The notes beneath the pieces were generated by a model that did no database searches, was not told the origin of the DNA, and worked only from the letters and a program-made list of their open reading frames with translations. DNA of 64,000 bases from Phytoseiulus persimilis (taxonomy: Eukaryota > Arthropoda > Arachnida > Mesostigmata > Phytoseiidae): assembly GCA_037576195.1 (NCBI GenBank), contig CM075102.1, positions 2,852,001 through 2,916,000 of the forward strand. Direction: 5' to 3'. Of this stretch, positions 1 through 13,384 are shown in pieces. Every line of letters starts with the position of its first letter. Positions within the stretch are counted from its first letter, which is position 1. Both the position numbers and the translations under genes were made by a program.

Positions 1-1110
1 TGCAAGGAGATGATTGATGTCTCGCGGGCAAATGGACTGATCATGTACGGTCGGAACTTGAGGATGTGAGCCATTCAAAAACAGAATCTCGTCGCGAAAA
101 ATCGTCAATGAGCCCAGAGCTTCGGTGGAAACAGCTTCGCTTGGGCGATTTTAAGGACATGGACCGGTACCAGAAACCTTTCACAACGGTTTCCAGAGCC
201 CATGCTAACTTCCAAATTCGAGAGCGCTCTAGCTCGCAGACGACGGCCCATTGGGAAAAGTTTCATCAGTTCGAAGTCTCCACTTTCAAACGGTACTCCC
301 GGTTATTCAGTTTCGAGTGGGAACCGGCGTCAAACGATAGAAGTTCTGTTCTCTTTCAAACTGAACTACGGAGCTCTGCGCTGCCTGGATCATCTCGTCC
401 ATCGCGCGAAAATGAGTCAACCGAAGTTCGCGGAACTGAAACTGAAATCATGATGATTGTGTCCTCAACGAAAGTTGTCTCCAGCATTTTCTCGTTGCTA
501 GCATCGAGAAGGATGACGAGAAAAACGTGGAGTTTTCATGTCTCTCGTAGGCCTACTGATCGCAATCTATCTGGTTGGAATCGGAGTTGTACAATTCAGA
601 ACCTTACCTTTTCATTTGGATGTCGAGTGAATCCCATTGCTCACAGTCCTCTATGAGCTGCATCGGAAACGACGACGAACATTTTCAGAAGCTGAATCAA
701 AGAACGGGAGGTTCTCCACAATCATGAAACAGATCGTCGTCCGAATCTGTCAGAAGACCGTAACTCCGTATCAGTTGCCACTCCCGACAAAGCGGTTCTC
801 GTCCATTTTGCTTCTGTGGAGGTTGTTCACATCCCGGAACGCGATTGAGGAGGACACCGAATGAAGTGCGAGAGGTGCTCCAGGGCCCCAACCAAGAGCA
901 CGAAAATTCAGAAAACGCTAGACGAGATGAGCCCCGGACTGATTCGTCGAGCAGTAATATCGAAAGGATCCACCTCGAGGGAACATCAATGTTGGGTCCT
1001 TCTGTTTGGCCCCAGAGAATGACATTGCGGAAGGAATACGGATCGGCTCTTCGAGAATCTCCAGGCTCTTTGAGAATCGTTTTTCATGATGAGACACAGC
1101 TTATATAGAT
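1..1110. other. No recognisable gene
   Basis: Open frames on both strands are of low-information composition and overlap each other in several frames. I see no domain, splice-consistent exon or repeat here. Confidence 0.4.
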
Positions 1111-1434
1111 ACCCTCGCGCCATCACACCTCACCGCTGCAGCTAGAGAGGCCGGTGCGGTTGCTTGTCTCGCCGAGAACAACAAATTCACGAAATATCGA
1201 GAGTTCGAGAACCGCTATATCGTGCAACCCATCGCCTTCGAGACGCTTGGCGTTCGTGGGTCATCCACCGAGGGTTTCCTCAAGGACCTGGGACGCCGAA
1301 TCGAAATCTCTCCCGGGGACAAACGAGCGTCCGAGTTCCTTTTCAAAAGACTCTCAATCGAGATTCAAAGGGGCAACAGCGCGGCAGTTCGCGGGTCTCT
1401 TCCGACCGGGCCGGACCTACCTGGCATCGGTTAG
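1111..1434 (+). mobile_element. Retroelement C-terminal fragment
   Basis: A single frame encodes the C-terminal tail of an animal retroelement polyprotein. It begins with TLAPSH, passes through KYREFENRYIVQPIAFETLG and GFLKDLGRRIEI, and ends with FLFKRLSIEIQRGNSAAVRG. The same tail occurs at about 35.8-36.1 kb, there following the family's DATVWDTLAPSY segment, so the two are fragments of one element family. I recognise the conserved order (TLA...S, KY..L, FETLG, ELGRRI, FLFQR.SI.IQRGNA) from retroelement proteins annotated in many invertebrates, but cannot place the family in a named clade. Only the tail is present, so this is a remnant. No terminal repeats or target-site duplication were seen. 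Confidence 0.7.
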
Positions 1435-4400
1435 CGGGTCCTCAATTTTCAGCTCCACACACTGACTGCTAATTATGATGAATAAATTCAGTGCTTATAT
1501 AGTTCATTGACTCAGCGGCGGCGTCCCCAACAATCAACACTCTTGCTGTATAACTAAACCTGTGTGAAAGCCAACATGGAGATATCTGACTCGCGGCAGA
1601 GCGCATCGGCTGCGTTGATCACCTTTCCCATAACGAAGCAGGGCTGAAAAATCTGATCGCTGTTAAGAGAAAATCGAGGTAGCTCACACCGATCCGTGGG
1701 AACGATATTTCAGCTCCGGGAAACTACCTAAGATAAGTAGCGAAGCGAAGTTGCGGCGGGTTTTTGGGACAAAGTGAATATGAACAGAGCTTCACGGATG
1801 TCACAACGTCAGATCTCGTACATATTCGGCTCCCTGATGAAAGCTTCCGTCTCGTACCCGGAGCTTGACCGAAGGAAACCGGGAGTACGGGCTCTTCATG
1901 GAATCGCCTGACCCGAGTTGTCCAGAGCACACGGGTTCGCATTAGAGTGATACTGAGACACAGGGTTTCAGCCCCGTTCAGCCCCAACAGAGCTGATTGT
2001 GGGAGATTCGTGAACTCTTATCTCCGACACACAACTGACGCCCCCTCGTGATATTTTTGCCCAGATGACTGCAAGGGGCTTCAACGATGCGAATCCCAGA
2101 ATTAACTGATGTTGTTACGATGGCGGAAACGACATCCCTCTTCGATTCCGATTCCCCGAGAAATGCTCTTTCGACCCGAGGGCAGCGGATACCCTGGAGA
2201 ACACGAATTGGATATCCGAAAGAAAAAAGCGATGGTCCGCAAGGTCCTCACCCGCAGTGGCGCAGAGATTCCTCCGATTGCTCTCTTTGAACAAACCTTC
2301 ATCTTATTCCGGTGGTAAGCCTGTCAGGAGGCGCCGATCAGAAACATTCTCTGGGGCTGCTTGGAAAGCGAGGTATCATGTTAAATTTCTCGAAGTTCGT
2401 ATGTATTTCACTTTGCAAGCCTGTAGTAAATGAGCAAGTTCAGGAGGAAGTGTCCGCAGTCTCCGATCGAGCCGTGTTTTCTCTCACCTCAGATCCGATC
2501 GTAATCTTCGATGTTCCGAAAAAAAAATGGAAAGCCTGACAAGTCAAAACATTCTGAATACAGTGATGCTATCAGCGACTTTCCAAGGTTCTTGACTATT
2601 TTCCGGGAAGCGTGCCGTTTTCTCGTATAGTTTTCGCAAGAAGCTCGCTGAGGAAGTGTTTGCGCCGATTCATCAATTCCCAGGGCTTCGAACCGCTCAG
2701 TCAACGGCTTCCTGCTCAGGCGGTGACCCCAACTATCACAGCGATTGATGCCCAGGGTTGTTCGTTTGGCTCTGTCTCGAGCCTTTCAGAATATTTCGTT
2801 CCTGATGAACGTTCGAGGGCAGATACGGTGGCAAAGGAAGTTGGAGGAGTTTTAGACTTTCAAAATCTTGGAATGGAGAAGCGAGTTGTTCGTGGAACAA
2901 ATAATCATCCTGTTGAGTCACAGCCCGGCGCAACGCTTATGCTCAGGTTCCTACGGTACACCAGTCTGGACTGAGGACCCGGGAACGTGATCAGAGACAG
3001 GATCTCTTCCCGAATTGATTGCCGAAGCGACCCGCGCCGTGCGTCATATGCGAAGCCGCAATTCGTCGGCTCTGTGATAAATGGTTATGACACGATGGAG
3101 CACACCAAGTTCTTACTCCCTCGTCTGCTCCGTGGGTCGCACGTCCACCAGCTCGACCGCTCGCACCTGAGAAGCGGCATTCACCTTTTTTTTCCCATGG
3201 CCCGCGCGGCTATCCCAGATAAACTCCCGCGAGATCCAGGATCCGCATCGAGAATGCTGGCTCCGATCCGGGCGTTGGAGAAGACATTCAAGCTCGGAGC
3301 TCGGTGGGAGGGAAAGCGCATCGCCCCGGAAGATCCCCGAGCCTCCCGCTCGAAAAGGACATTCCGTCGTTTGGTGAACCCGCTCCGACACTCCGGCAAC
3401 CCTCGCGAATCTCCCTTCATGATTGGGGGAGAGCTTGAGCGACTCATGGGAGCCTCTACATTTCGTTGGCGTCCAAAGTTAGAGCGCAAAAGTGCGGTGG
3501 AAAAAAACGTCGAGACCGGGTTCGTCCCGCAACTTGGATCGAGCTCGATGGGGACTCCTTTTTTTGAGACTCCTCTTGTATCCAGCTAAGTCAATGTTCA
3601 GCGAATCCGAATCAGAGCGTGTTTATCGAGATTCGGTGCTCAAGTCTTTCACCCATATGTCAGAGAGTCAAGTCGAGCTTCCCCGCTACTTTTTGCTTTC
3701 GGATTTTTCCGAAACTTTCTTGACCTGTTTGTCAGGGTACCCCTGCTCAGTTTCGATTGTGCCATCACTTCCAAGTTTGCTTCTCGGCCGAACCGGTTCG
3801 ATTTCCTCCACGCGCGGCCTTGAGTGACTCCTTCAAAGCGGGCCATCGGTCTGAATGTTTCTTCCCGATCAGTTGGGATTCGTGAACATCTCAGCGTTTT
3901 CCGGAACATTTGCTTCACTCAGTCATTCATTCTCAGATACTCATCTGTCAATTATAACCCATAATCATCAATGATGATGATATCCCGCCAACGCTCAGCC
4001 CTGAATCAGTTAGGGCTGCAGCGAACGAAGCGATTCGGCAAGGCTTGAAGTACAGCCATCCTTGGATCGTTCTCAGAGTGAATCCAAGCGTGGATTGAGC
4101 TAGTGACTTCCGGAGCCTAGCTAGCTGATCTTGATGTCGGATTACGTGTCTGACGTATTATTGAGAAGGAGGTGACCAGAAAGGCCCTGATCTTCCCTCC
4201 GGGCAGTCCTCCGTCTAGCCACGCCGTCACTCTCACCATCTCATCGATTTGCGGCTCACGCGGCAACTTCCTCTATTCGCTTACAGAGCGCAAATTTCGA
4301 CTTCCAGCTCTTCCGTTGATCGGCACGAACCGAAAGCTCCATTTTTTCCGAGTCAAATCCTTCTACCTATATTTCAGCACCCTGGAAGGAGATTTTTCGG

Positions 4401-7400
4401 GAGGCGAGAAAGCCATGATCCCGAAAATCTCCGTTGACTGCCGAACATCTCCGCCAGACTTCCCAGCTTTCAGATCTTGATCCCGCCTGTATGCACACTG
4501 GGAGTCTGAGCGTCGTACAAGGCCCCAGACCCATGGCCGTTTCTCATTATGGGATGAAATCCTCTGTGATGCGAAATCCATCCGCGCAGGTAGATCGCCA
4601 CCCATTTGTTGGCCTTTTCCTCTCGCGCGGCTTTTCTTCTCCGGAATACGAATAGAGAACCATTCGGCTCATTGAAGCAATCGAGGCCGCGCTGAAATCG
4701 GTTTAGAGCTCGTATTGGGCAAGCGGTTGTATCATCCTCAAAAATCGCTGATCTCCTCGTAGTGACTTTTTCCCAAAATTTGAATTGAGAACTTTCCGTC
4801 TCGTCTGATATCCGAGGGGCATACCTCAGTTTTCGCGAGATGAAGCATTGACGAGGCAAACAACGAAGGGAGATTCTCATCGACAATACGGGAAACGTCA
4901 CATTGAGACGAATGTATCATAAAATATGAAATTCAAACTTGTTTTCCTTCTTGGGAAACTGTTGTGAAGTTATTGAGGGAAGCATCCGCGGACCCCCTAT
5001 CACCATTAACTCAGAACTGGAGTCCCGAACTTCACTGGAAGGCTCCAGCTCAAGAGAAGGCAAACCGTGATTGCCCACGCTTCGACGGCTTGAGGCTCCC
5101 TCGGAAGACAACGAACAACGCTCTGAGCTCGCTTTCTCGCTCGAGCGCGAAAGTATTCCTCGCAACCAAATCAATGCAACTCTATCGGGTGAACAGAAAA
5201 TGTGTTCGCATATTGTTCATACGCGCACATTCAACGCGAATAAAGATTCAAAGATCGCTTGGAGAGTTAGCTCTGGTCCTGCCAGGAGAATCGATGGAAG
5301 CACTCGAGCTCTCGAGTCAAAGAGATTCTCTAGAAAAGCTTCTTTGGCTCACGATGGTCACAGCGGAGCAGAATACGGGAGTACTATCTTCCACCCGGGA
5401 TCTGACTTTCCGTCATGCGCTTTGTTGTTAGCTCAAACCGAGGGTCAAGTGTATCGATAGCCTTCCGGATCGATGTCTACTGCACCGCCACTGACGAAAT
5501 CCAATTCCTGGAGATGTGTTCCACTCAGATTTCATTCCAGCGCGCCGGGACTCAAGGACGGGGTTGAATGCTGGTTGCGATAGAGGCACGGAAGTATTTT
5601 AACGGAATGAGCTCTGCGCTGAACGTTCGGAAGTACGACCGGGCTCTTGAGAAGACTGCGTTCGGGGAAGTTTTCATCACGATGATCCTCGCCCGAAATG
5701 CGATCATCTCTAGTGGGCTCAACTCTAGCAGCTACATGGCGGTGATGTTCCACGCGTGTGCGCTGACTAAGCGAGCGAGAAATATGAGTAACTGGAGGCC
5801 GAGTCCGGTCTGGCTGACAGGGTCTCTCAAGTCTGTGTCATTTCGCCCCGGGAGAATCATCCCCACGTTCCGGGATCTCCGAGCGTTCGCTTCCGCCTTC
5901 CGATTTCCCGTTCCACGGTGAGCGCAGCTCCGAAAGTTTGCCCGGCCACAATTTAATTTTGCGGTTCGCTTGAGTGCACGGGACACTCCGTGGCCGACTA
6001 ACCGTTATAACTGTCGATGAGGAGACACGGCGACGACGTCGTCACGTTGAGAGCGCCGTTCGCCAAACAGGAATCGGCGTCGTCTCAGTCGGCGTCGTAG
6101 AAACTGAAACAAGAGATACGAAAGTGAAGGCTACGCCCTGCTCCATCGCCAGCGCGCTTCCACTGCTTGAAAGCACTCACTTGGGGAACACTCTTTGCAG
6201 AATCAATCGTTCCGGAACCTTCGATCCGAGGTTCGTCTTCAGGGTTTCTTGGATGGCAGGATCAGTGTTTTCATGAGCCCGAGACCGCTGAAGGCTAGCG
6301 GAACTCGCTAGTACAAATTCCCCGGAGCGATCGCGATCGGGAGCGTTAGAGCAGGTTCTGCGGATGAACAAGGGAACCGAGAATTCACATCAGGGAGTGG
6401 AGGAAAACACCGGAGATTTCGACAAACTGTGCGCTCCAGGAGCTGAGAATCCCAGCCAGCTCAAGCCATCGCCGGAAAAATACCTAGTTTCGACGGTGTC
6501 TCCGAGCGAAAAATCGCCCCAAAGCGCTGGACGATTCACTCAGCACCGGCCTTCTGCGGTGAACTGAGCCGGTTCTGAGACTCAACCAAAGGACGGCTGC
6601 ATGGCTTCCCGTTGTGAGCGCCAGGAGTTTAAATCCTGGCGATATGATGCCACTGGCATCGTGCCATATGTATGCAATTCCAAACCGAGCTTCCAGCTGA
6701 AATAGTTGGCCTGTTCTGCTTCAGAACACGATTCTCGCAATTAGCTTACCGAGCGTAGAGCTCTACGCATACGCTCGAGCTTATCGACCGAATCCTCAGC
6801 GAGAGTTGTGGATCTCGAGCCGAGCTGATATGGACGAGACAACCACGTGGAAACAGTGTCTGAATGGCTCGAGCAAATCGCCCAATGGACCGATTTCTCC
6901 TACTCATCCGAATCCCCGAGCTTCCTGCATCCATGAGCACGTTGGGTGATCGGGATACTTCGCGGGGGTGCGTATCCGTCGGCGGAGAAAGATAGATGAG
7001 TGATCGATTGATCTTTCTCTGTTTGCTCATCGGCTACACGCATGACACAATCGAGGGTTCGATCGATCAATGGATTGATTCAACGACGGCGTGGATTATG
7101 AATGATTCGGTGAATCCGCTCTCTGATTGAGCCGTGGACTCTGATTCATCTACAACTGATAATGGGCCAATCAATCCATAACACGATTTTAAAAATCATT
7201 CTTCTGCCGATCCGCTTATCGATCGGTCTCTGATCGATTGTTCAGCCACTCTTCGCTCGATCTGATCCCTTTACCATAGATGGTCGGTGTCACCTGCTTT
7301 CCAACAGTAGACATTCTCCTGCGTCCCAATGCCACTTCCCGAGAAAGAGTTCCGTGCGGTGGACATCATTGGTTTCGATCGATAAAGTTGTGCAACGATC

Positions 7401-7860
7401 CCTTCAGCGGCGCCCCGTGAGCCGCAGAACGGATGTGTGTACACAGGGTACCGATGTTGCGCGAAGCTCACTGAAGAATTCTGGTGTCGCCGCTGCTCTT
7501 TCTGACGTTACGTAAGCCTCGCGGCGGCGGTATTTCCAGAAAGCAATGGAGATACACTTTCTGCATGCGCGACTCCTTCCGTCGTCCGTACCGAGCATGG
7601 GTATAGCCGGTGGCCAACGGATAAGTGATGTGCTTGCGTGAAGCGACCAACTGGAGGAGGCAGCGATCGAAGCCAGCGGGCTTTGAGAAAGCCACCAAAG
7701 TAAGTTCGGCTCTCGAGCGGGCGATTGTTTGCTACAGTATTTCTTCTTCCCGAGCGACGGCGGCCGTCGCCGCAACGTTTTGTTCGCTCGGTTCTTCGTT
7801 CGCTGCCGTACGTCATGAATTTCACGGCCATCCAGAAAAACGTTCCAGCGACGATGGTGG
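1435..7860. other. No recognisable gene
   Basis: About 6.4 kb in which I cannot support any coding gene. Short open frames occur on both strands, for instance a 67-codon ATG frame at 6364-6567, but none has a recognisable domain or convincing splice partner. Around 6625-6646 there is a perfect short hairpin with stem gccagga and a 7-base loop. Around 7040-7250 the sequence is rich in GATT/AATC palindromic words. The region could be intergenic, intronic or a long untranslated region. Confidence 0.4.
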
Positions 7861-7975
7861 ACGGCGAGCATGCGAACGAACGAGCGAGCGAGCGAGGGGA
7901 CCAGCCAACGAGAAAGCAAGTAAGCAAGCATGAGTGAGCGCGTAAGTGAGCAAGCGAGCGAGAGTTACTTCCAGA
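7861..7975 (+). repeat. Degenerate GAGC/GAAC tetranucleotide tract
   Basis: Imperfect tandem runs of gagc, gaac and aagc words, clearest at 7873-7897 and 7935-7965. Simple-sequence DNA, which explains the overlapping open frames rich in Arg/Ser/Ala in several frames here. Confidence 0.7.
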
Positions 7976-9065
7976 GACGCCGCCTGGTGGAACGAGCGAG
8001 GGTATAGCTTGTTGTTGTGCCTGTGCAATGCTTCTCTGTTGCTCTCGTACACTTGGAAGCTTGTTGGCTCGCCACAGCGCGTTCAGCTTGACAGAGGATC
8101 CTCTTTCGCAGGTCCGTCTCCCTCCTCACTCGGTGGCGATGAATGCATTGACAGAGTATTCGGACAACGAATCCCGGTCAATCGGATTCCCAGTGATTGA
8201 GTGAATAATCGATCAGATTGATGGAATGTTCAATCCATCGATTCCTAGTGTGGCGGACCGATCTCTCGAAAACGTTACAGTGAACCGACACAGACCACCC
8301 GACAGCTGCAGTTCTACACGATGTGCAGCTGGTCGAATTAACGAAACCCGTCAAGGTCATCTGCGCGACAAGAGCCGGAACGGTAGCTCCTAATCCATCG
8401 ATCCTTCTGATTCTCGCTCGTGCTTCCGCGCAGGTGGTGCCGTGTGGTTATGTGCAGGTGGTTGAGCTGTGCCAGTTTCAGTGGCTTTGTGTGTGAGTCC
8501 TGGCAAGCGGCCGGCACTTCGTTGCTCACTGTGGGATATCCTCCTTCCGTGATTGCCACAGCGCGCAGGTGGCGTCAAGTGAGTTTCTGCGTGACATTCG
8601 CTTGCAGGTGTGTCTGGATATTATCAACCGACAGATACTCGGCTTCCGAACCGGTGGTAGGCCGGGTGCACAGATTTTGTGTGGCGGGAAAAGCGGAACC
8701 GTGCGGTGGGCGCGCGTTCCCGCCGTTCGCGCACCTTATTCCGCACCGCCGTCGCCGTTGTTGTTGTGAATGCCGTCACCACAGCCAAGACCGCCGCCGT
8801 CTCACCGCGACTGGCATCGTGACGGTGCTCTCTACACCGACGTCTTGCCGCCGGGGAGCCGGGCAGGCGTCTAACACGCCAGTCCCACACCACCCTGGCG
8901 AGGAAACTCGGTGGATGATGTTGGTGTTTTCTACTTCTCGGCTGCGACGACATCATCGCCGTCGTGCGGAGATGATAGCCGAGAAAGCGAAACATCGGAT
9001 AGCAGCAGAGCATGAGAGGCTGCTGCAGTGACGGCCACCGCCTCGAAACGACTTCTCGGCTCCTC

Positions 9066-9090
9066 GACCGACCGACCGACCGACCGACCA
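9066..9090 (+). repeat. (GACC)n microsatellite
   Basis: About six tandem copies of the tetranucleotide cgac/gacc. Confidence 0.85.
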
Positions 9091-10047
9091 CTCGATTCGA
9101 GCAACAGCCGCACAGTAAAACAGTGACTCCGTGTCGCTCATTGCTGCTTGACTGCGGCAGCAGCGGCGGCGGTCGGTGCCAAACCGAGAATCGCGCACGT
9201 GAACAGCGGCGCACACTGCGTCGCAGACTCTCCCTGCATACAGGTGCTCGTTACACATCCAAAGCGTCCTGGATCCTTATCAAGAATGATAACCCACGTA
9301 TCATGCTCGCTTCCCCGATCGCCTCCCTCCTCGAACACGGACGGCAATCACCCTCCCTGACAGCTGCATCCCATTGTTCTCGTTCCCCTCTATATCGAAA
9401 ACTCTCGACGAATTCCACCTAGCGCGTTCCGGATCCGAAACGACCGAATTCCAAACGACAGACCGGACGTTGGGGTGAGGTGCAAACCTCCGGAGTCGGA
9501 ATAACTTCTGACGTCCACTGTCGCGAGCTTCCAAGTGTTCAGCCAGTCTCCAAAGCTCTCGCCCGTGAGTGGCTTCACGACAGCTACGTCGTACTGGCCG
9601 AAGTGGACTGAGAAGTGCCAACAACGATCATCGCGAATGGCGAACTTGGTGTTCGAGCTGTGCGATCGTTCGCAACGATCAATCTCCAGTTCGCGGGTTG
9701 AATCCGAACTGGCTGCGTCCGTGCATCGAGGGGACGGTATCCTGCCCTCTCGTATCGCTGCTACAAATCTTGTTGTCGGAAGAAAAAAACGCGCTATTCC
9801 AGCTAGCAGCTGCCCGGAAATCTCTCTGTCGGTTTAGCCGAGCCGAGCCCGTCGAAGTGCGTCGTCCCGACTTGAAGGAAAGCCGACAGCCGCAACGCGC
9901 TGCTGGAAAGAGCCCGTTGATGGTACAGCTGTACGCGTTCCGGGCTGCCAGGAATGCCGCGCCAAGAGTGGAATCCTGTATGGAGAGTCCTTAGCAACAT
10001 TGTTTGTTGGCGGGCCGAGTCGCTGCGCGCACACAGAATTACGGCGA

Positions 10048-10088
10048 CGAACGGACGGACGGACAGACACACCGACAGGCCGACCGAC
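10048..10088 (+). repeat. (GGAC)n / (CCGA)n microsatellite
   Basis: Three to four copies of ggac followed by degenerate cagacac and ccgac words. It resembles the tract at 9.07 kb in unit composition. Confidence 0.75.
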
Positions 10089-13000
10089 TGGAAGACACAT
10101 CAGAAGTCCAGAAGTTTTCTGGGATTTGGCTAACCGTCATAGCCTTCTTCATACCGAAGTGGCAGCAGCAGGAGAGAATATGACTCAGAAGCGTTCTCCG
10201 CAGCCGGCGCATAATGCCATTCACAGACACTTCTGTTATTCCGTTTCATAATTCTCGATTATATCCGCGTAACCCTCACGCAACGAGTCAAGGGCTCGGA
10301 GGTTTTACCTGCTTTGCTCCTTAGCTCAGCTTTTCCTTCCTGAGAGCCAAGACCGTGTAGCTCCGTCGACATCGGCCCGCGGATCGATTTCAAATTCTCG
10401 CGCCCCTCACCCGAGGGGAAACACGCTTCGAGGAGGATCATCTGCCGAAAGTGTTCCAGTCGAGTTTCTGATGACAACAGTCGGAGCTAACTCCGACAAC
10501 CGATCGGGAGGGGACGGAACTCGTTCAGCGGTTCTTGGCGGCGAGCGGTCGCGTCGCTTGCAAAACGCTTCGAGTCTTCGCTTCAGTGCGAATGCTCTTT
10601 CATCATCAGACAGCGTTTTCTGATAGCGCGGCGATGATGCAACAACAGGGAGGCGGGCAGCGATCTTCTGTGCGGAAGGAAATTTCGCGCTCGCTGCGGA
10701 ATCCACGCACGTTTATACACTTACGTAGACACGTACACATACCGCTGCCGTCGTCGTGGTCCGCGGCGAACAATTTAGACGCTTTCCGTGCAAGAGATCC
10801 AGGTCTTCGGAAAGCCCTTCAGTGACCAGTCAACGTCTGGCGAAATCCCATGCGGAAAATCGATGTTGTCAACGTCTTTGGTCGGACTTCCGAATCGCTC
10901 GCAGAGCTGTTGCCTGACTCCTCCGAACCAGACTGTCTCCCACCTGTTCTGTCCGGGCGCATCACTTTGGCTCAATTCGGAACGGACGACGCGATCGCTC
11001 ATCCGGACTTTTCTTCTCGAGAGAATGGGATGAGTCAGCCCAAGGAGTTCTGCTGAATCATAGCGGATGATGCTATCGGGCTGGAAAGTCTCCTTTCAGA
11101 GACAACTTTTCGAGAGCGTCATCAAGAATTCCTTCCAGCGTGGTGGGATTCACGCGCGTGTGTCGGCTTGTTGCGCCCGAACGAAGAGACGATACAGGAA
11201 GAAACGTGCTGATAATGAGAGGAGAGCAGCGGAATATCCAATTCAGTTCACAACCTTCAAATTTATGGACCGGGAAGCCGTACGTCGTTGGAGCGTCGAC
11301 GCGAAAGACTCTGCGCGCCAAAACGCGCACAGCGTGTCCAGAAACCCTGCCAACCGATGTGATAGTTCCCTCTCGCGATGTTCTGTCCATCATTGTTCGC
11401 CGGAGTATTGATGGCATTTGGTTCAGAACGCGGCAAGATCGATCGGATGAATGCGTCCTCAAGGAATCGAAGAACAATCGAAAATTTCCACTCGAGCCTC
11501 GAGCTGTTGTCGAACCATTTGTCGATTCCCTACGACAGCGTATTCCAGAATCCTCAAGAAACCCACACGCGACTTCCTCACGGGGCCTGGAACACCCACT
11601 TTATCTTTACGATGTTGAGACTCGTCAGTGTGGCATTCTTCTGAGACCTGCAAGTTTCCGAACCGATGTGCGGACCGTCGCCTCGCACACCCTCTAAGCA
11701 GCTCGAGAGTTATCGGAATCTCTTCTTTCTTTGTTCCGATTGGTATATCCCGGAGTGATCAAAAAAAAATCCTGATACACATGTCACGGTTCTGAAACAC
11801 GTGACTGTTGCCGTTGCGGGGGGCTCTCCCGAGATTCTGATACGAAACGATCCTTCGCATGGCTCTCGTTTCGGGGGAGATGTTATCTTGGACGCCCAGG
11901 AGGATTTTTTGAAATTTCAGCCACTCGAGCAACAGCTCTCCGCTGAGCGATCGGCGGTTCTGGTTCAGGCTATTCTCTCTGCTCGGCGGCACCAGCCTTG
12001 GTCCAGATACAAGAATCCGTCCAAGAGCCGGATGTGCGCCGTTAGTCACCGCTGTTGTGAAACCTCGAATGAACGCCATCCTCGCCGATCTCAATGAACT
12101 TTTTCTGTAGAAGTTCCGTCCAAACGCCGAGCCTGGGACAGTGGGTCGCAGGAGGGCGCGATTGTGGTGTGAAACGGTCTCACGAAAATCGTTAAGAAAA
12201 CATGACTAAGAGGACGGAGAATTTCGGACCGATCGTTTACGAATCCAGGAACTGTTCAGCTCGGCCCGTTTCGAGCCGCGAGAAACTGTTCGTCGGCGCA
12301 ACAATGACTCTGAGCGTTTATCTCTACGTAACACCCAATCGTCTATCGGGCGTGTAGGGAAAAAAACGCTCCGTGAGTGAGTGAGCCGCCGCAGTTTCAA
12401 TGAACGTTCCAAGACCAGTGATTTGGCTCGGCTGTTGGAGTTTTTATTCTTCTTCAATCAGATGGTTTATTACGTTCAATTCTTCCTCCGCTCGCCGCGC
12501 GTCTCTAGGAAGAAACTGGACGTGACGGGGCCCCTCGACACGGTCAGAGGCTATGGATAGAAGCACGGTGCGAGAAGTACCCAAACATCTTTCTTTTCCA
12601 GTCAACGGCGACGATGGAGAGCCGGGGAAAGGTCCTCCACCACGAGCCTCCTAAAGACGTGGAGCGTCACGCCGCGCGGACGGAGCTCCGGACACACCTG
12701 ACCGCGGTCGTGCCGAGCCGTCCCCGATTGCGACCGATGTTGTGTCGAACCGAGCTCCCGATCGGTTCTCGCTCCGTTGAGGGTCATTCTGAAACTCATT
12801 TCTGTCCCTTTCTTCCAGCCCGTGAGCGACGACGCCACTGCGCACGCGGCGGAAACGAGAACTCGTTCTCAACTTGTCCTGTGAAACGCTTTTCAAGAGA
12901 GATTATCCGAGTGAGCAAGAGATACGGAGGCTCCAGCGATAGCGGGACGCTTTCTTTGTTTAGTAAACTATTCAGAGTAGTGGACGAAACCCGGTTCTCG

Positions 13001-13384
13001 CAACCAATCGAATCCTAGCGTATCCCTGGCTGCCCTGGATCCCTGGTTCCGGTCGCTTGGGATACTTTCTCCCCAGAACACGGTCTCGCACTGGTCTGCC
13101 CCGACTTTGGGCTGTCCCGAGCAGCCGTGTCACGGAAGCGCTCGTTCCCTGAAGCTTATCCCTTGATTCTAAGAACCCTCTTCTTGCAGGGATCGCCAGG
13201 AAACTCCGAGGGAGCGATACGACGTGATGTCGGCCGCGCGTCACCAAAACTCGGAAACTGCATGCCTCACCGAAGAGACAGAAGCAAAGAAAGCTCCCGA
13301 ATAACACCTCGCTTCCGCTAGCTTCTAACCGCAGTAAACACTCGCGATGACGTCGACGAATAACGCGGCGTGTTCCATTCTCAG

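Larger units (their letters stand above)
7976..13384. other. No recognisable gene; possible upstream part of the zinc-finger gene
   Basis: GC-rich sequence with short simple repeats and no identifiable domain on either strand. Because the zinc-finger exon at 13385 has a good splice acceptor directly before it, some of this stretch may be intron or 5' exon of that gene, but no upstream exon can be supported from sequence alone. Confidence 0.35.

Noticed and set aside
66-656. Long plus-strand frame of 196 codons near the left edge
   Set aside because: Composition is Ser/Arg rich without any domain; other frames on both strands are equally open, as expected in GC-balanced non-coding DNA.
2987-3589. 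200-codon plus-strand frame
   Set aside because: Opposing minus-strand frames overlap it fully and no motif or splice support is visible.
6625-6646. Hairpin resembling a tRNA T-arm
   Set aside because: The loop lacks the TTCRANN pattern and there is no acceptor or anticodon stem around it.
7404-8052. Overlapping Arg/Ser/Ala-rich frames on both strands
   Set aside because: Caused by the degenerate GAGC tetranucleotide tract and GC-rich sequence.
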